NCBI GenBank assembly: GCA_948567375.1
Contig: OX419758.1
Coordinates: 23,379,001-23,443,000 of the forward strand
Direction: 5' to 3'
DNA from: Lunularia cruciata
Taxonomy: Eukaryota > Streptophyta > Marchantiopsida > Lunulariales > Lunulariaceae
Length of the DNA: 64,000 nt
The stretch's first letter is position 1; the number at the start of each line of letters is the position of its first letter. The notes under the pieces are model-generated. The model was not told where the DNA came from and searched no databases. It saw nothing but the letters and a program-made list of their open reading frames with translations. Below are positions 35,270 through 48,299 of the stretch, piece after piece. The position numbers and the translations under genes were made by a program.

Positions 35270-36070
35270 TATGATCCCTCCCAAGATCAGGAAGCAACCC
35301 CAATACCACAACATGGAGGAATGAAGGCCAACCTAACTCTACCATCCTACAAGGAGCCATGATAAGACTATCCTATGAATTATCCACCCTTGTCAACTTG
35401 GGTTTTTCACATGTTGGTGCCGGTACTAAAGGCCATGGAAGACCTACTAAATATATATCAAGACGTTAATCCAACCGTGATGGATTATAAGCACTTGATA
35501 GAGTTCTTACACTATCAAATCCAGAAGGCCAACTAGGAGAAGCTAGGAGTAGAGAAGGAGTTGACCGAGGCTCAATTGGCTAAGCTCCAAGATTATTGCC
35601 AATATTAGGAGCAAAAACTAGAACAACTAACAGCTTATGATGTCATGTTGTTTGGGAGGGGGTCCATGGTCATGAGAGGGAGAAGTCATCACCATGAGTG
35701 AACTTGAGAAATTGGGCTAGACAAGGATAAATGGTCCTTGTTGTTAATTCATCACAAGAGCATGAGCTAGTGGAGGCTCTTGCAGAAAAGGACATGGAGC
35801 TATGATGAGTCAGAAAGGAGGGAGACATCTTGTCTTCAAACCAAAAGGTGTGGAAGAAGGATAGTGATACCTTGCTGGAACAATACCAAATGGAACTATG
35901 CCTAGCAAAGGCCTTAGGAATGAAGAAGTATTCATCATAACAAGTGTTCAAGTTGGATGAGAAGCTTTGGAAGCGAATCAATGAAAATTTTGATTGTGTA
36001 CTAACCAAGAGATGAAAGAAAATGTGGAGCATGTGGATGAACTAATCTTAAGATGCAAAGGAGAAGATGC
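35270..36070 (+). pseudogene. Decayed unrecognised protein-coding remnant
   Basis: One plus-strand frame reads sensible protein through several stops. It includes TWVFHMLVPVLKAMEDLLNIY, VMDYKHLIEFLHYQIQKAN, EKELTEAQLAKLQDY and EQKLEQLTAYDVM; a further part near 35870-36020 includes QYQMELCLAKALGMKKY. It is helical and partly coiled-coil-like. It could be gag-like sequence of another element; no family was recognised. Confidence 0.35.
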
Positions 36071-37277
36071 ATCAGGGAAGCCAAGTGAGTTAGTAAAGTA
36101 GAGACTTGATGTACCCTTGTACATATGTAAGATAGGTTACACCCTTGGAGTGTGATTGTTATACCATAACCATTGGATTTGTCCAACCATCAGGGTCATC
36201 ATGTCATTAGAGTCAACCTTCATCATAGTAGGAGACCATTGTAGTCAAGAATAATCATGACAGCCCACCCATACGGACAAGATGTAAGCAAAGGAATAGC
36301 ATATACATAAGGAGGAAGATAGTCATAGTATGACAGTTTTTCCATTGCCATGTCATTGAGACCCTTCTTTCAATGCTTATTTGGAGGTCTATAATTTGGT
36401 AGAGTGTATAGTAGGTGCTCTTTTGTAGGTGGAGCCATCACAACATTAATTTGATAGGATAAAGTAGCTACATTAAGGTTAGTACCAATTTTCTTAGAGC
36501 TTAATATGAGTATCATAGCATTGCATAACCATGGATATGCCCCATCATTTGTAGTAGAAAGTATATGGAGAATCACCCCAACATAATACAAGTTCAATGT
36601 TCAGTTTTTTGTTTGGGTGCAATTCAGATCATGCTTGTGCATAATTACAAGCTTCATCATTTTTTATCCATATGTATGTGTATGTTAAGTTGTGGTTTTT
36701 CTTGTATGTATGAATAAGCCTCTATATTGAAGATAGTGTGATAAGGACCTCTACAATCCTTAACATGTCTATGTCAATATTATGTATGTTTTTTATCATT
36801 GGATGGAGTAATGGTGAGGAATACAAAGTAAGAATGCAAGTTTTGAGGTGCCATAAGGCAATAAGGCTTGACCAGGGTGTTGGATCCTTGGTGTTCTAAA
36901 GAATTTAGGTGATATGTTGACCGGCCACAAGGGTTGTGAGTGTTATGAAGTACCACATGTAACCAAAAAAACCCCTCTGGTCACAAACCTGCAATATAGC
37001 AAAAGCATATGCTTTTTGGGAAGGATAGAACATCCTTGTTTGCATTGTAGTATGCATGATATAGGTAATTGCAAAGGTATAGACCTTTGGGACCAATGAC
37101 CTTCAATATAGATTGAACCCTCACCTTCAAGAGCCAAGTGCAAGGATATCTTTTGTGAATGTAATTTGGATGTGTGGTTTTCTTTTTTGTATTGTTCCAT
37201 CATGGAATACAATAATTTATGGGAATTTTCCCACCCAAGAGGATAAAGATGTAACAATAGACAGCTTGTGACAAAGT

Positions 37278-37301
37278 GATATTGATATTGATATTGATAT
37301 T
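37278..37301. repeat. GATATT microsatellite
   Basis: Four head-to-tail GATATT units, flanked on both sides by the word ACAAAGTGATATTG. Confidence 0.85.
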
Positions 37302-37459
37302 GACAAAGTGATATTGTTTCCTTTATGATTAGCCATTTTTGAACCATATCCTTGTATGAACAACCTATTCTTACTGATTATACTATTAGTACATCAACAT
37401 TGGGTTGTCATAAGAAGGCAATGCTTTTTCCTCCAAAGGGATTAAGATTTCAAGCTTTT

Positions 37460-37655
37460 TGAGGCCTAATTCTTTTATTTAGGACTCCAAAATTAGCTCT
37501 GCATTTTTTGATGTGTTTTTGACCTCTAGTACCTATTAGTATAAGCCCTTTTTGGTGATTCCTTTATCTAATCTACTAAGACCATTATGTATAACATCTC
37601 TAAATATTTTACCAAGCCAATTTTCACCTTTAGATAATTTATCTAGCTAATGGTA
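37460..37655. repeat. Diverged third copy of the 25.3-kb repeat
   Basis: It shares, in order, CCTAATTC, CTCCAAAATTA, TTTTTGGTGAT, TCTAATCTACTAAGACCAT, ATAACATC and TATCTAGCTA with 25210-25560. Confidence 0.55.
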
Positions 37656-37661
37656 TTAAAT

Positions 37662-37920
37662 TTGTGCAAAGCAAGGTCTTCCCTTGTTAACTTTGTGTTG
37701 TTTTCCATTGTAATAGAATTTTGATTGTGAATTTCCTTTTTGCAGCATATCTTATGGTATATAGTAAAATCATTTTATTGTGAGAATTCAACAAAATTGA
37801 CGAAGCTCTTGTTTATTTGGTTATGTAGTTTAGTGCAAAGCAAGGTCTTCCCAAGTTAACTTTGTATTGTTTGCCAAAGCAATAGAATTTTGATTGTGAG
37901 TTCTCTTTATGTGAGAATAA
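37662..37920. repeat. Tandem pair, period about 169 bp
   Basis: GTGCAAAGCAAGGTCTTCCC occurs at about 37663 and 37832. Each copy is followed by GTTAACTTTGT, then ATAGAATTTTGATTGTGA. The spacer phrase CTCTTGTTTATT plus TATAGTTT/TGTAGTTTAG also resembles 27370-27395, tying these repeats to the 27-kb region. Confidence 0.65.
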
Positions 37921-38099
37921 AAACACTTTAAAGTACAACATCTTTTCTTAAAGGCATTTTGATTAAAGGAATTCAAAAATGATGTATCAATTGATGGATT
38001 CAATTGATGGTCCATGATATTTTCACCTCTATAAATATACAAACATTCAAAGAAAGATCCATGGTGAACTTGTTTGATGGTTTGACCACCTGTTAAAAT

Positions 38100-41000
38100 G
38101 AGGATGCTTCAACATTAACAACTTTAGATGGCCTTACAGATCCTCAAATCATGTAAATTATTTGTATCATGTAAATAAATCATGTTAATCCAACTATTTA
38201 TTTTGGCACAATAAGATCTACATGCATCTCTTGAACTATCAAATTAATTCTAGTTATGTAGTGATAAATTCTAGTTCTTTTCTTATAGCTTCAATGTGAT
38301 GATTCATGGTATAGAGAAATTTCAAACAAGTTTATTCAATGATTATGTTGAAATGATATCATGCCTCTAGCATCAAGGCAAACTTTGGTAAAGCTTGAGA
38401 CTAGCATAGAAAAATCATCTCTACAATAAGGCAAACTTGTATTGATCTCCTATGCTACATGGCTCAAAGGAAAGGAAAAAATAGATGAGAAACTTGTAAA
38501 CTTGTAAATTAAGATGCTTAATTTATGGTATAATTATTGCTCAATGTCATCTAGATTTTGCACTTGATACATATGTTTATCCAATAAGTTGGGGAGATAA
38601 TTTTCACACTTCTAAAAAATAAGACCACATGTTGTTTACTTAGTACTTGTGAAAGAACCAATTGCACCATCCAATCTATAACTTGGAAAGAAAAATTGTT
38701 GGAAATCTTTAGTGGACTTGAAATCTCTTATAACCACTCCGCTCTCAATTTCATCACTCATCTTCTTAAATCTTAGGTTCATCATTGCTACATGCTTCTG
38801 CTCATTTTTAATACTTCACTCATTGAATCTATATTTAGTAATATCAACTTCAGATTCTACCTTTGAAATATGCTTCCATGAACAATGTTCTATTTCCTTC
38901 ACCAATAGCGAGTGAGCATTAGGATTTGATTTGGATAACTCTCAAAGTGAAAATGTTGATGAAGAAGAGAAATGTCTATACAATCTCTATTGCTCTTCTC
39001 TTGCCTCTTCTCTCAATGTGAGAAATGAGAAATCCTTCTCTAAAGAGAAGGTAAATATTTGTGATTCATACCAAAAGCTTGTAAATGCAGCATCTACCTT
39101 CCTAATTCAAATTTGATTTTGAGATAATTTAATTTTCCAAACTAAATTTTAGTTTTTGATTTAGAGTTACAAAAACCCCATACAAAATTTTGAACTACAA
39201 ATATTTTATAGATGTGGAATGTTCTTGTAAAAATTTAGACTACCCACACATCCTATCTATAACTTTGTTTATGAGTACTTGTAAATTTTTTAAAAAAAAT
39301 ATTTATATGGAGTGAAAAATTTCTAATTGGAATGCACTAACAAGTATTGAAAAGGATAGATCTCATCACGAGATATATCAGAAATAGCTTTTCTTACCAT
39401 ATGGACAATTTTGACTGATGTTTTTCCTTGGGCATTGCACATTCTTCTATATGTTTATATACCCTATGCATGCTTGATATAAAGGACTTGATAGACCACA
39501 AATAAATATGTTGGGATGTTTGAAGATGATATACCTCACTATAAAAAAAAGGAGCACCATGCTGATATTTGTAAAATGATTTTATGCTTATGCAAATAGA
39601 AGTTCTTTTGTAAGAAAATAAAATACTAGTTTTGAATTCTTCACAAAGTTGGATCTTTATAATAAGTATTGGACAAAATAGATCTAATCAAGATATATAT
39701 CAAAGATAGTTTCTCATAACATATGGATACTCTAAATAGATATATTTCCTTGGCTATCACAAATTCCTCTATAGGTCTATAGATTAGATACATACCTTAT
39801 ATCAAGCACTTGATTGATCATATTATAAATATGTTTTAATGTTTGAAATGATATTCCTTCCTATAGAAAGAAAGGAGAAGAGCACAATGCTTATGTTTGA
39901 CAAAGTGCTTGAATGCTTGTACAATGGGATTCTTTTGTAAGAAATAAAATGCAAGTTTTATTTCTCTTGCATCACAAGGTTTTAGTTGAAGGAAACAACA
40001 TTGAGTATTAATAGATCAAGGCTAGGATGGACAAGCTACTTTGAATTGATGCTAGTGATCCTAAAGGCCGTCATGATAACTCATATGGTATTATATACAT
40101 ATGATAACACTACTCATTTATCTCTTAAGCAAGGAGTTCAAAAAACAATAAGTAATAAGAGAAGGCTACTTTTAGCAACCCAAGACTTATAACTGACTTA
40201 TAATCTTTTAAGCAGGTTATCCTAAGTTATCTTATACAATTTCTCTTTATTTTTATTACTTTGCTTAGAGCTATAGTCAAAGAGAGTTTATGACTAATTT
40301 CCACCCCATTTCCTTTGGCTCAAGGAGATTAATATTCTATTTAGAAAAACTTTTCTACTTCAATGATATATGCTACCAAGTTTAGTTATCATTCTCTTTT
40401 GGGTGAGCTTGTGACAATGCATATAGATAAAAAGTGATTATTGCAAGAAATTCACTTGAAGCACTTGAAGAGGAAATATAACTATCAAAAGTGCAATTTC
40501 AATTTCATAACCAAAGTTGGTGTAAAGAATTTGAATTTTTATTACCGCAAGGGGTAACATTGTTGTTAATACCTTCTTAGTACTTTTCATATGGAAATTT
40601 CCATATTGTTCCAACTGCCCTCTCTTGTTGACCAAGTTACAAGCAACATCAATATAGTAAACTAGAGAACAAATGAAAGTCAATTTATAAGCAAAAATTA
40701 TGAGAAAATTATACCTTCCGACTTGTAGTAGCTTTATTGTGGTTTAGGATATGATTTTATTTATTTATTATCAAGAATCAATTGTTATATAGTTTTTTCC
40801 ATGTTATCATATTCTTATTTTGTCTCAATTGCAATAAGCTTAAGATCTCTCCATTATATAATCTTTAAGTAAATAAGACTATCTAATTTTCTTACTATTG
40901 ATCTCCAAATATAGCTTCAATTTTTGTGCATTTGTTTGTTCTTAAAAAACTTGACAAAGAATAAGGATGTCTCTAGCTATTACCAATCTTTGTATTACAC

Positions 41001-44000
41001 TAGGAGTATATGAGTTGGATTTTATCATATATATATCTCTCCGTCATTGCTCAAACTTATATAATAATACTTTTATTTGGGAAAATTAAGTAATCAAATT
41101 GACTACTCTTGAAGTTGATACAATTTTACACCTAAATTAGCAAAGATATGCTTTACAATTTTTTTCATCATGATCTTTAAATTATTCATATTAATTGCAA
41201 TAATTGCTATATTTGTAAGTTCTAGTAAGCATAAGCACCAAATTAGCCATATTCACTAATTATCACCCAAATAGATGGTCAAATTGAATACAACAACTAT
41301 AAGAAGGATTGCTTTGTGTATTTCTTAAATATACCATAAACACGAGGATAATCTCCACTCAGCCATAGAAATGATACTATCTTACTTCCAATCTCTTAAT
41401 CCAATACTTGCTTGCTTATAACAACTCAAAGTAAGCAAGTATTGATTTTAATCCTTCTTTCTTTATTATGGTGAAGATCTTTTAGTTCATGATAGCTTGC
41501 TCACTCCACTATCTTCCAATGTTCTTAGGACTTTCATCTTATATAACTTATTTTTGTCTTTATGAAAGCAAAAGCCCTCATAATTTTGCCTAAAATTGTA
41601 AAAAAATATGGTTATATACACTTGGTTGATCCATCTGTTCTTTTATATTTTATATTACAGAGTTATGCATTGCACTTATAATCTTCACTTACCTCTTGAT
41701 ACTAAATTCATAGGTTTACTCCATGTTCTGTTCCTTTCTCTAGCTTGTAATTTTTATCTCTTATTGCTTCTCACCTTGATCTTCCTCGTGATATTTGCAT
41801 ACCTCTTATCTTTTATAAATAAAAAGGAAAACTTCAATATGTAGCTATCTTCTTTCCCAACCAAATTTAAATTCTCCAATTCCAACCACTATTGAGGATC
41901 ATGAGGAGTATAGAATTGATAAAATCTTTACTAAGCATATCATAAATTCAATTCAGTACAAATATGTGGAATATGAAGTCCTTTAAACATATTAAGTACT
42001 TTATAATATTAAATAGGAACTCTCTAATCTATTTTTTAATGCTCAATATACCAGTAAAGGGTTTTAAACTAGAGCACATGACCATGAAAACATTGATTAA
42101 AGGAAGGAGAATCTATAATAAGATGATAATTTACTATAGTAATTTAGTAGATTTTTTATGAAAATTATAAATATTTCTCAAAATGTAAACATGATGTTTA
42201 ATATGTACATAGTAGTTAAGATGGTAATTGGACCTTCTAGTGGCTAAAGTAAGCTAGTAAGGCTATAAGAAAATTCTTAAGTTAAAATATTGAGCAATGT
42301 TCAGAGGGATTGTGTAACTTAGGTAGCGAGTTGACTTAAGCATGAAGTTAGCTAACCCTTTTATGAAGGAGGCTTGTATCCATCTCAGGTATATGTAATA
42401 AGTTCTTGGGCTATCCTACACTTTTAAAGTTCTATATGATTTTGGGTCCATCTCTCATAATCTATCCTCTACAATTGTTATCTTGAATTTAAGTCTTTTA
42501 CAATTTGCTTTGTGAAATCACTTAGAAAATGATAAATCTTAGCATTTGGTTGCACTTTCAATGAGCTAAGAAAAATGAATCTACCATTTTCTCTATGCAT
42601 TTCTTGTCAATAGATATCACAAGTTGATGATTGTTTTGTATGATACGTTGAAATCCTATAGATGCTACCATTACTTATACAAATACTATTTGAATATTGA
42701 AAGATAACTATCTTAGACCTTATCAAAGGTAAGAAAACTTAAAAATAAACTGTTCATGCTAACTCCATAACAATCAACATTGGATTGTTTTCTCTAGTAC
42801 ATATCTTGGATATCCAAAGAACCAAAATATCATTTGGAATAACAGAACCTCCTTGCTATAGTTATCAATATATCTTTAAATAATATATCTGCCCTTACTT
42901 TATTTGACCAAGTGCATTTTATGTTTGTTTATGAAGATGGTGTGGTCAAACATGCTTCTTGTAGTGTCTCTTGGACTTTATGTGGTGTCATAATCTCCTC
43001 TTTTGATTTGAAATCTTGCACTAGTGCTAAGAAAAACCAATTTGTGATATATTTTCCATGTCCTTGGGATCAAGAGAAAACTAAGAACTAAGCAAATTTG
43101 AACTTGAAAAAATGATATATTTCTCTCTACTAGTACTAAAGGAAAGGTATTGCTAGGAGAGAAAAAAATAAATTTAAATCATCTTTATTTTCTTCATCTT
43201 GAGTCCAAAATAGAAGAATTAAAATCTATGGTGGAAAGAGAAAGAACTATGACTCTTTAGTTTTGATTTATTAAGTCAAAGTAAAGGAGTAGAAAGAAAG
43301 AAATTGACACACCAAGGAGTGAAGAGTGTGATAGGTCATGGTTTTTATGAGAAGAGAGAAAATTTAAACTTGTTTGATTTGAGAGAAGTAGGCAATAGAG
43401 CAAAGAACATAACATTCACTAAACTCAATGGTAGGCTGAAAATTTTATTTGAAGGAGAAGGGTGAGGATTCATAATAAATTTTTTATTAAATATTATATT
43501 CTAGTAAAATTATCACTTCTCTCACTCATGATTGTTGAATCTCGAATAATCTTAGTAGACATGTTAGCTAGGGCCTTGAATTATGACCATAAGACATACT
43601 TGAAGTACCATATAATTTTGTTGAGCTTGGAGCATACGCTCCAAAATATATTTATTCAAGAATCAACTTAGCTAATTTGATTCTTACTATGCTCAATTGA
43701 AAGATATTGAGCAATACACATAACACCTTGCCTACTTGGATTTTTGATTTTCTTATCAAAATACTTATATTGATGTTGTTGAGCTCTGCACATAGTGCAC
43801 TGACTACCTAGATGTTGGCCAACTTGCTTGTCATATTACACATATGAATGTTTTTGAGCCATGTGCATTGTGAGCAACATGCAAGCAACATGCAATATAT
43901 GAGTAAGAACCAGATCATTCCCATGAGGATACAATTTTTAAATGATTGGACTTGAAGAAACGTGTTATTATTAGAGTTCTTTACTATTAATTGTTTAGCT

Positions 44001-44290
44001 TCTTGGGCAAAAATCACTTTTGGTAGTAGTATCACCAAGAAGACACACTATGGAAAATTACAATAAAAGACCACATTCACCAAAAATCTATTCTAACTAA
44101 CTTTGAAGTTGGTCATCCAATCCTATATGAAGAGGCTACTTCATTACAAAGATTCCAACTCCAAAGAATATGTTACAATTTTCCCATCATGCACATCTTC
44201 TCCTAAAGGATCTTCATACTTGCTAAGTATTGTCCACATAACAAGTCACTTAAGTAACATCAAGGCATTAGTTCAAGAGAGCTACACTAA
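38100..44290. other. AT-rich stretch without genes
   Basis: Dense stops in all frames and only short open frames of AT-driven composition. The segments near 39350-39480 and 39660-39790 look like a diverged duplication: both contain GATCTAATC/GATCTCATC plus AAGATATAT or GAGATATAT, ATATGGA, TTTCCTTGGC and a CTATATG or CTATAGG plus TCTATA word. No gene is supported. Confidence 0.45.
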
Positions 44291-44293
44291 TAA

Positions 44294-44314
44294 TCACACA
44301 CACACACACACACA
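44294..44314. repeat. (CA)n microsatellite
   Basis: About ten CA dinucleotides in a row. Confidence 0.9.
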
Positions 44315-46433
44315 AGGCACTAAAGATCATGGATCAAACACACAAAGCACTTGATACTCTCATTACAAAGATTCCTCAACATTCACACTACAAAGAACTC
44401 AGAATTCTACTCATAATTAAGCAAAAGTGAGAAAGAGCTCTTGGGTCTTTCACTTTTGTTTGTTTTTGTTTGATTGAATGAGGATTTACATTGGATGGTA
44501 GCCTTAAGTAGCAAGAAGCCATAAAATTTCTAAGAAATTTAATGGCTACTAGGTACAAAGATCTCTACCAAAATTGCAAGTATCAATTTACAATTGAGGT
44601 CTCTTTATCTTTTCATCATATACAAGTCTTATCTTGTTTATTTACAATTTCTTACCACTTTTCTTCATAGGATAATAATTCTTCTCCAAAGAATGTTTTA
44701 TAGCAACCATTGATTTCATGATCTATTAATGAAGGTGAAGAGTAGACAAAGTGTTGGTTATGTTGAGCCCAAGAAATTTCAATTTAGATTTGATCCCAAA
44801 TCTTATTTGATCAATTGAAGTTGGAAAGGTTAATTCCACTTTGATCAACTGAAGTTGGAATATTGGAAATCAAGGTGTTGGAGAGAAGATTATGATCAGG
44901 TTTGGGATTTTTGGTTTTTTCTCAAGGTTTGGTTTAAATCAGCCAATGAAATTTCCAATATTGCTAATGTTTAAGTCTTGCATCTCTAACTCAAAACTCA
45001 AAATGTGATCTAGCTTGGGAATTGATCCACATCTAGAGATTGGGTTTGGATTATGCCATCAAAGTTTAAAAAGGTTTAGGAAAGAGAACAATCAATAATT
45101 GTGTAAAATTAGGTTAGCTCAATGCTTATAGATAGTAAAATTAGGTGCAATAACTCTACTAGAAATAATATAATAAGCTTAGTGGAGCATTCTATCTTCA
45201 ACTAAAATTGAATATCAAATCTTTGATTTGAAGTAATGAGTGAAAAGATTATAACTTTTTAAAGTTTTTCCTATTATTTACACGGATCCATGTGCTAAAC
45301 TTTGGCCAAAAATTATGCAAGAATCAAGACTTGAGCCTTATTGAGGGCTTGAACTACAAAAATCAGGCCAAGTTTAGGACCTTGTCAAGAGAGTTGTAGT
45401 GGTAAGATTGAGACTTGGTTATATCATTAAAAAGCTTATCTCACACGTTTCCCATTGAGGTCTAGAACATCTAGGGGAAAAGGTATCCCTATAAGAGTCT
45501 CATAGAGATTTCCCTATCAAAGACATAAAATTCCAACTCTTGGAAGCAACTCTTGGAGTACATACAGAGAATAGGTCTTAGATAAAGCAAGTGTTCTTTG
45601 AAGCACATTTGTATCTGAATCATTCAAAGTTATGGTATTTTTCTTGTATTTGTATACTCTTTGTGCTTTGCATGCTTGTTGTATATCCAATTGGTTTGGA
45701 TTGGTGTGCGTGCATTACACTCAAGTTCCTTCATTATATGTGTGCTATGTTTTCTCCTTGGTAGCACTTGAAGTGATAACCAACAAACTAGGAGTGTGTA
45801 TTGTGATGATATGTTAGATTGCTAGTTATTCCTTATTAGGTAGAAAGAACATTGGAAACAAGGCAAGAATGTTCTAGAAATTGGTAAAACTAGTTTGCTC
45901 ATACTATAAGTGATAGGTCTACATGAAATCTTATATCTATAAGCTCCACAAGTAGGCACTTAGTGTGTTCCCAAAGAGAGAAAAGAAAAATAAGACAATG
46001 GAGATAATCCAACCGCTCCTAACATGCAAAGATAGGATGATAGAGTACATCTATAGACTATCTTAGACTTGGTCGTACTTTCACTTTTGCATTTGAATGA
46101 TACCTTTGTAGATAAGCAAGCACTAGGATCCCAAAGGCCAATTGTAGAACCTAGACCCAAAGGAGAGTTAGATTTGAAGCTGAGAGAGTTACTCCCTAAG
46201 TCAGATGTATGGCACCCAATAAGAGTATAAGAGGATCTTGTTGAGAGAGACCCAAACCCTTGAACTTGAAATACCCAAAGGCTGATGCTTTGAAGATGTT
46301 TGGAAGAAGAGATTTTCTAAGGAGCTAGGGATTGATTTCCTATTGTGAGATTGGTGGTACTCATCCATAAAGATATGATAGGAAATCAAGGAGTGTATCT
46401 ACAAAGACCAAGAAGGTTGAGAGGAAATCTAAA

Positions 46434-47841
46434 ATGGTGGACATTGTAGCATTAGAAAGATATGTTAAGAATGTGTATGGGTGGAGAGCATGTGGATTCT
46501 CAAATTCTAAACACCAAAGGATTGGTGGAAAAGATGGTATACTTGTTTGTCGAAAGGACTTAGATAATTATCAAGGAGTTATCCACTATTGGAACCCAAT
46601 GAGACGTGATGTCATTTTAAACTTACTTAGGATATTCAATAAGGCCAAGTTGGGCAACATATGTCATGGTGAATCAAGTATTGTTCTTTGAGTGCATGTT
46701 TAAGGGCAAAGGTATCAAGTGTGCCATGATATTCTATCAATGAGCAAACTAGATGTATTACACCTTAGGAGACCCTACTACATAATTCCTTGTATGATTC
46801 ATTTTTACATAAGTTTAGGGGTTGCAGAAATTTTGAGGAAGAGGAATTCCTTAGCCACAAATTAGATGAATTACTTGAGGAGCCAACCAAAATGGATCAC
46901 AATTGTAAGAAAGCTTCAAAGAACAGATGTAGAATTTTGGCTGATAAAAGAGAAGTGAAAGATAGAGTTGGTGAGTCTAGCCAAATTTAAGATCAATCCA
47001 GAAAAGCATAAGGCCATAGATTTTCTAAAGGCGGTAACATCATGATCAAAGAAGAAATCAAGGAAAGAAGATGGCCCAAAGGAACTATAGGATAAGGTGT
47101 AGAAAGTGTCATCTACCATTGCATTAGGCTACAACCCCAAAGGTAAGTGATCAGTATTGGGTGGGGATTTGAGGCATTTGAGTCCACCAAAGATGAATGA
47201 TGCCAAAGTAGACAAACACTTAGGCAATTTGAGGTTAGATGGCTTTTTTTTAAGAGGTAGTGACAACCAAGGATCCATAGATGGATAGAAAAGAGAATGT
47301 TGAGTCAATGTTGAAGCCAAAGGTGAGGATTAACCTTTAAAGTATTGAGGTAGAGCATAAAAAACCCAAAGGTAACCTAGACCCAACAACACCATAGTCT
47401 TTGGTTGAGAAATGCTCAATGTTATACACTTTCACCACCAATGTGATTCTCATAGTGGAATTTTTGACAAAGATCTTCAAGGAGTACAAGCATTCAAGAG
47501 TTGAGAGTGTTGGTGAGTTGCTAAGGTGGATGCATCATACTTTGTAAGAATGGTAGGATGAGATCTCCAGCTTACATAAAGAATTAGAGGAAGTGAATCA
47601 AGCACATAAAGAAGGTAAGGCTTTGATAGGGAAAGTGAAGAAAAAGCTATATTATCAAAAGGTAGAGAATGGCCTTTTGATGGCTAAGTTAAAATCTAGA
47701 ATTGAAGAGTTAGAAGAACAGAAAGGGAAATTATATTTTGTTACAAAGCATCAAGAAGTTATGAAAAATGTGTCAGATTCAACCATTGTGAAACTCAAGA
47801 AGGAGTTAGCTCATGCCCATGCTAAGTGTAAAACATTGTAG
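46434..47841 (+). pseudogene. Broken unrecognised reading frames with a coiled-coil segment
   Basis: Plus-strand frames at 46434-46691, 46790-46990 and 47593-47841 read like protein but are separated by stops. The last is Lys/Glu-rich with heptad-like leucines (GLLMAKLKSRIEELEEQKG) and is probably coiled coil. The first contains GWRACGFSNSKH. They do not match any family I know and may be parts of one decayed mobile-element protein. Confidence 0.3.
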
Positions 47842-48299
47842 GAAAAAAAAGGGAAAGGGAAGAGAAATTTTGGGTAGCAAAATAGAAGGCAAAGACCATG
47901 GATATCAAAAGAGTTGGCAGAAAAATTGAAAAGTGTGACCAATTAGCTTGAACAGATGTCGGTCAAGATGACTCAACTTGAAAAATGGAAGCCATGATAG
48001 ATCAAAAGGTAGCAAGCACAGACAGAGAAGTTGATGTGAAGGCCAAAGGACCTAGAAGTACAAATGTAGGAAGAACCTTAAGTCCAAAGGAGAAGGTAGA
48101 AGAGTTGTGTAGGAGATTGCAAAAATAATAGATAAGCTTTAGGATATACCTTATTAGATGATGAGATTAAACAACATCAGAAACGTAAAAAGAAAGTGCA
48201 AAAGAGTAGTGGAAAGAAATGGAAGAAGCAATTTTTTAAAGTTTTTGGAAAGAATACAAAGGAAGACTATAGAAACTAGAGATTATTGAAGTATACATT

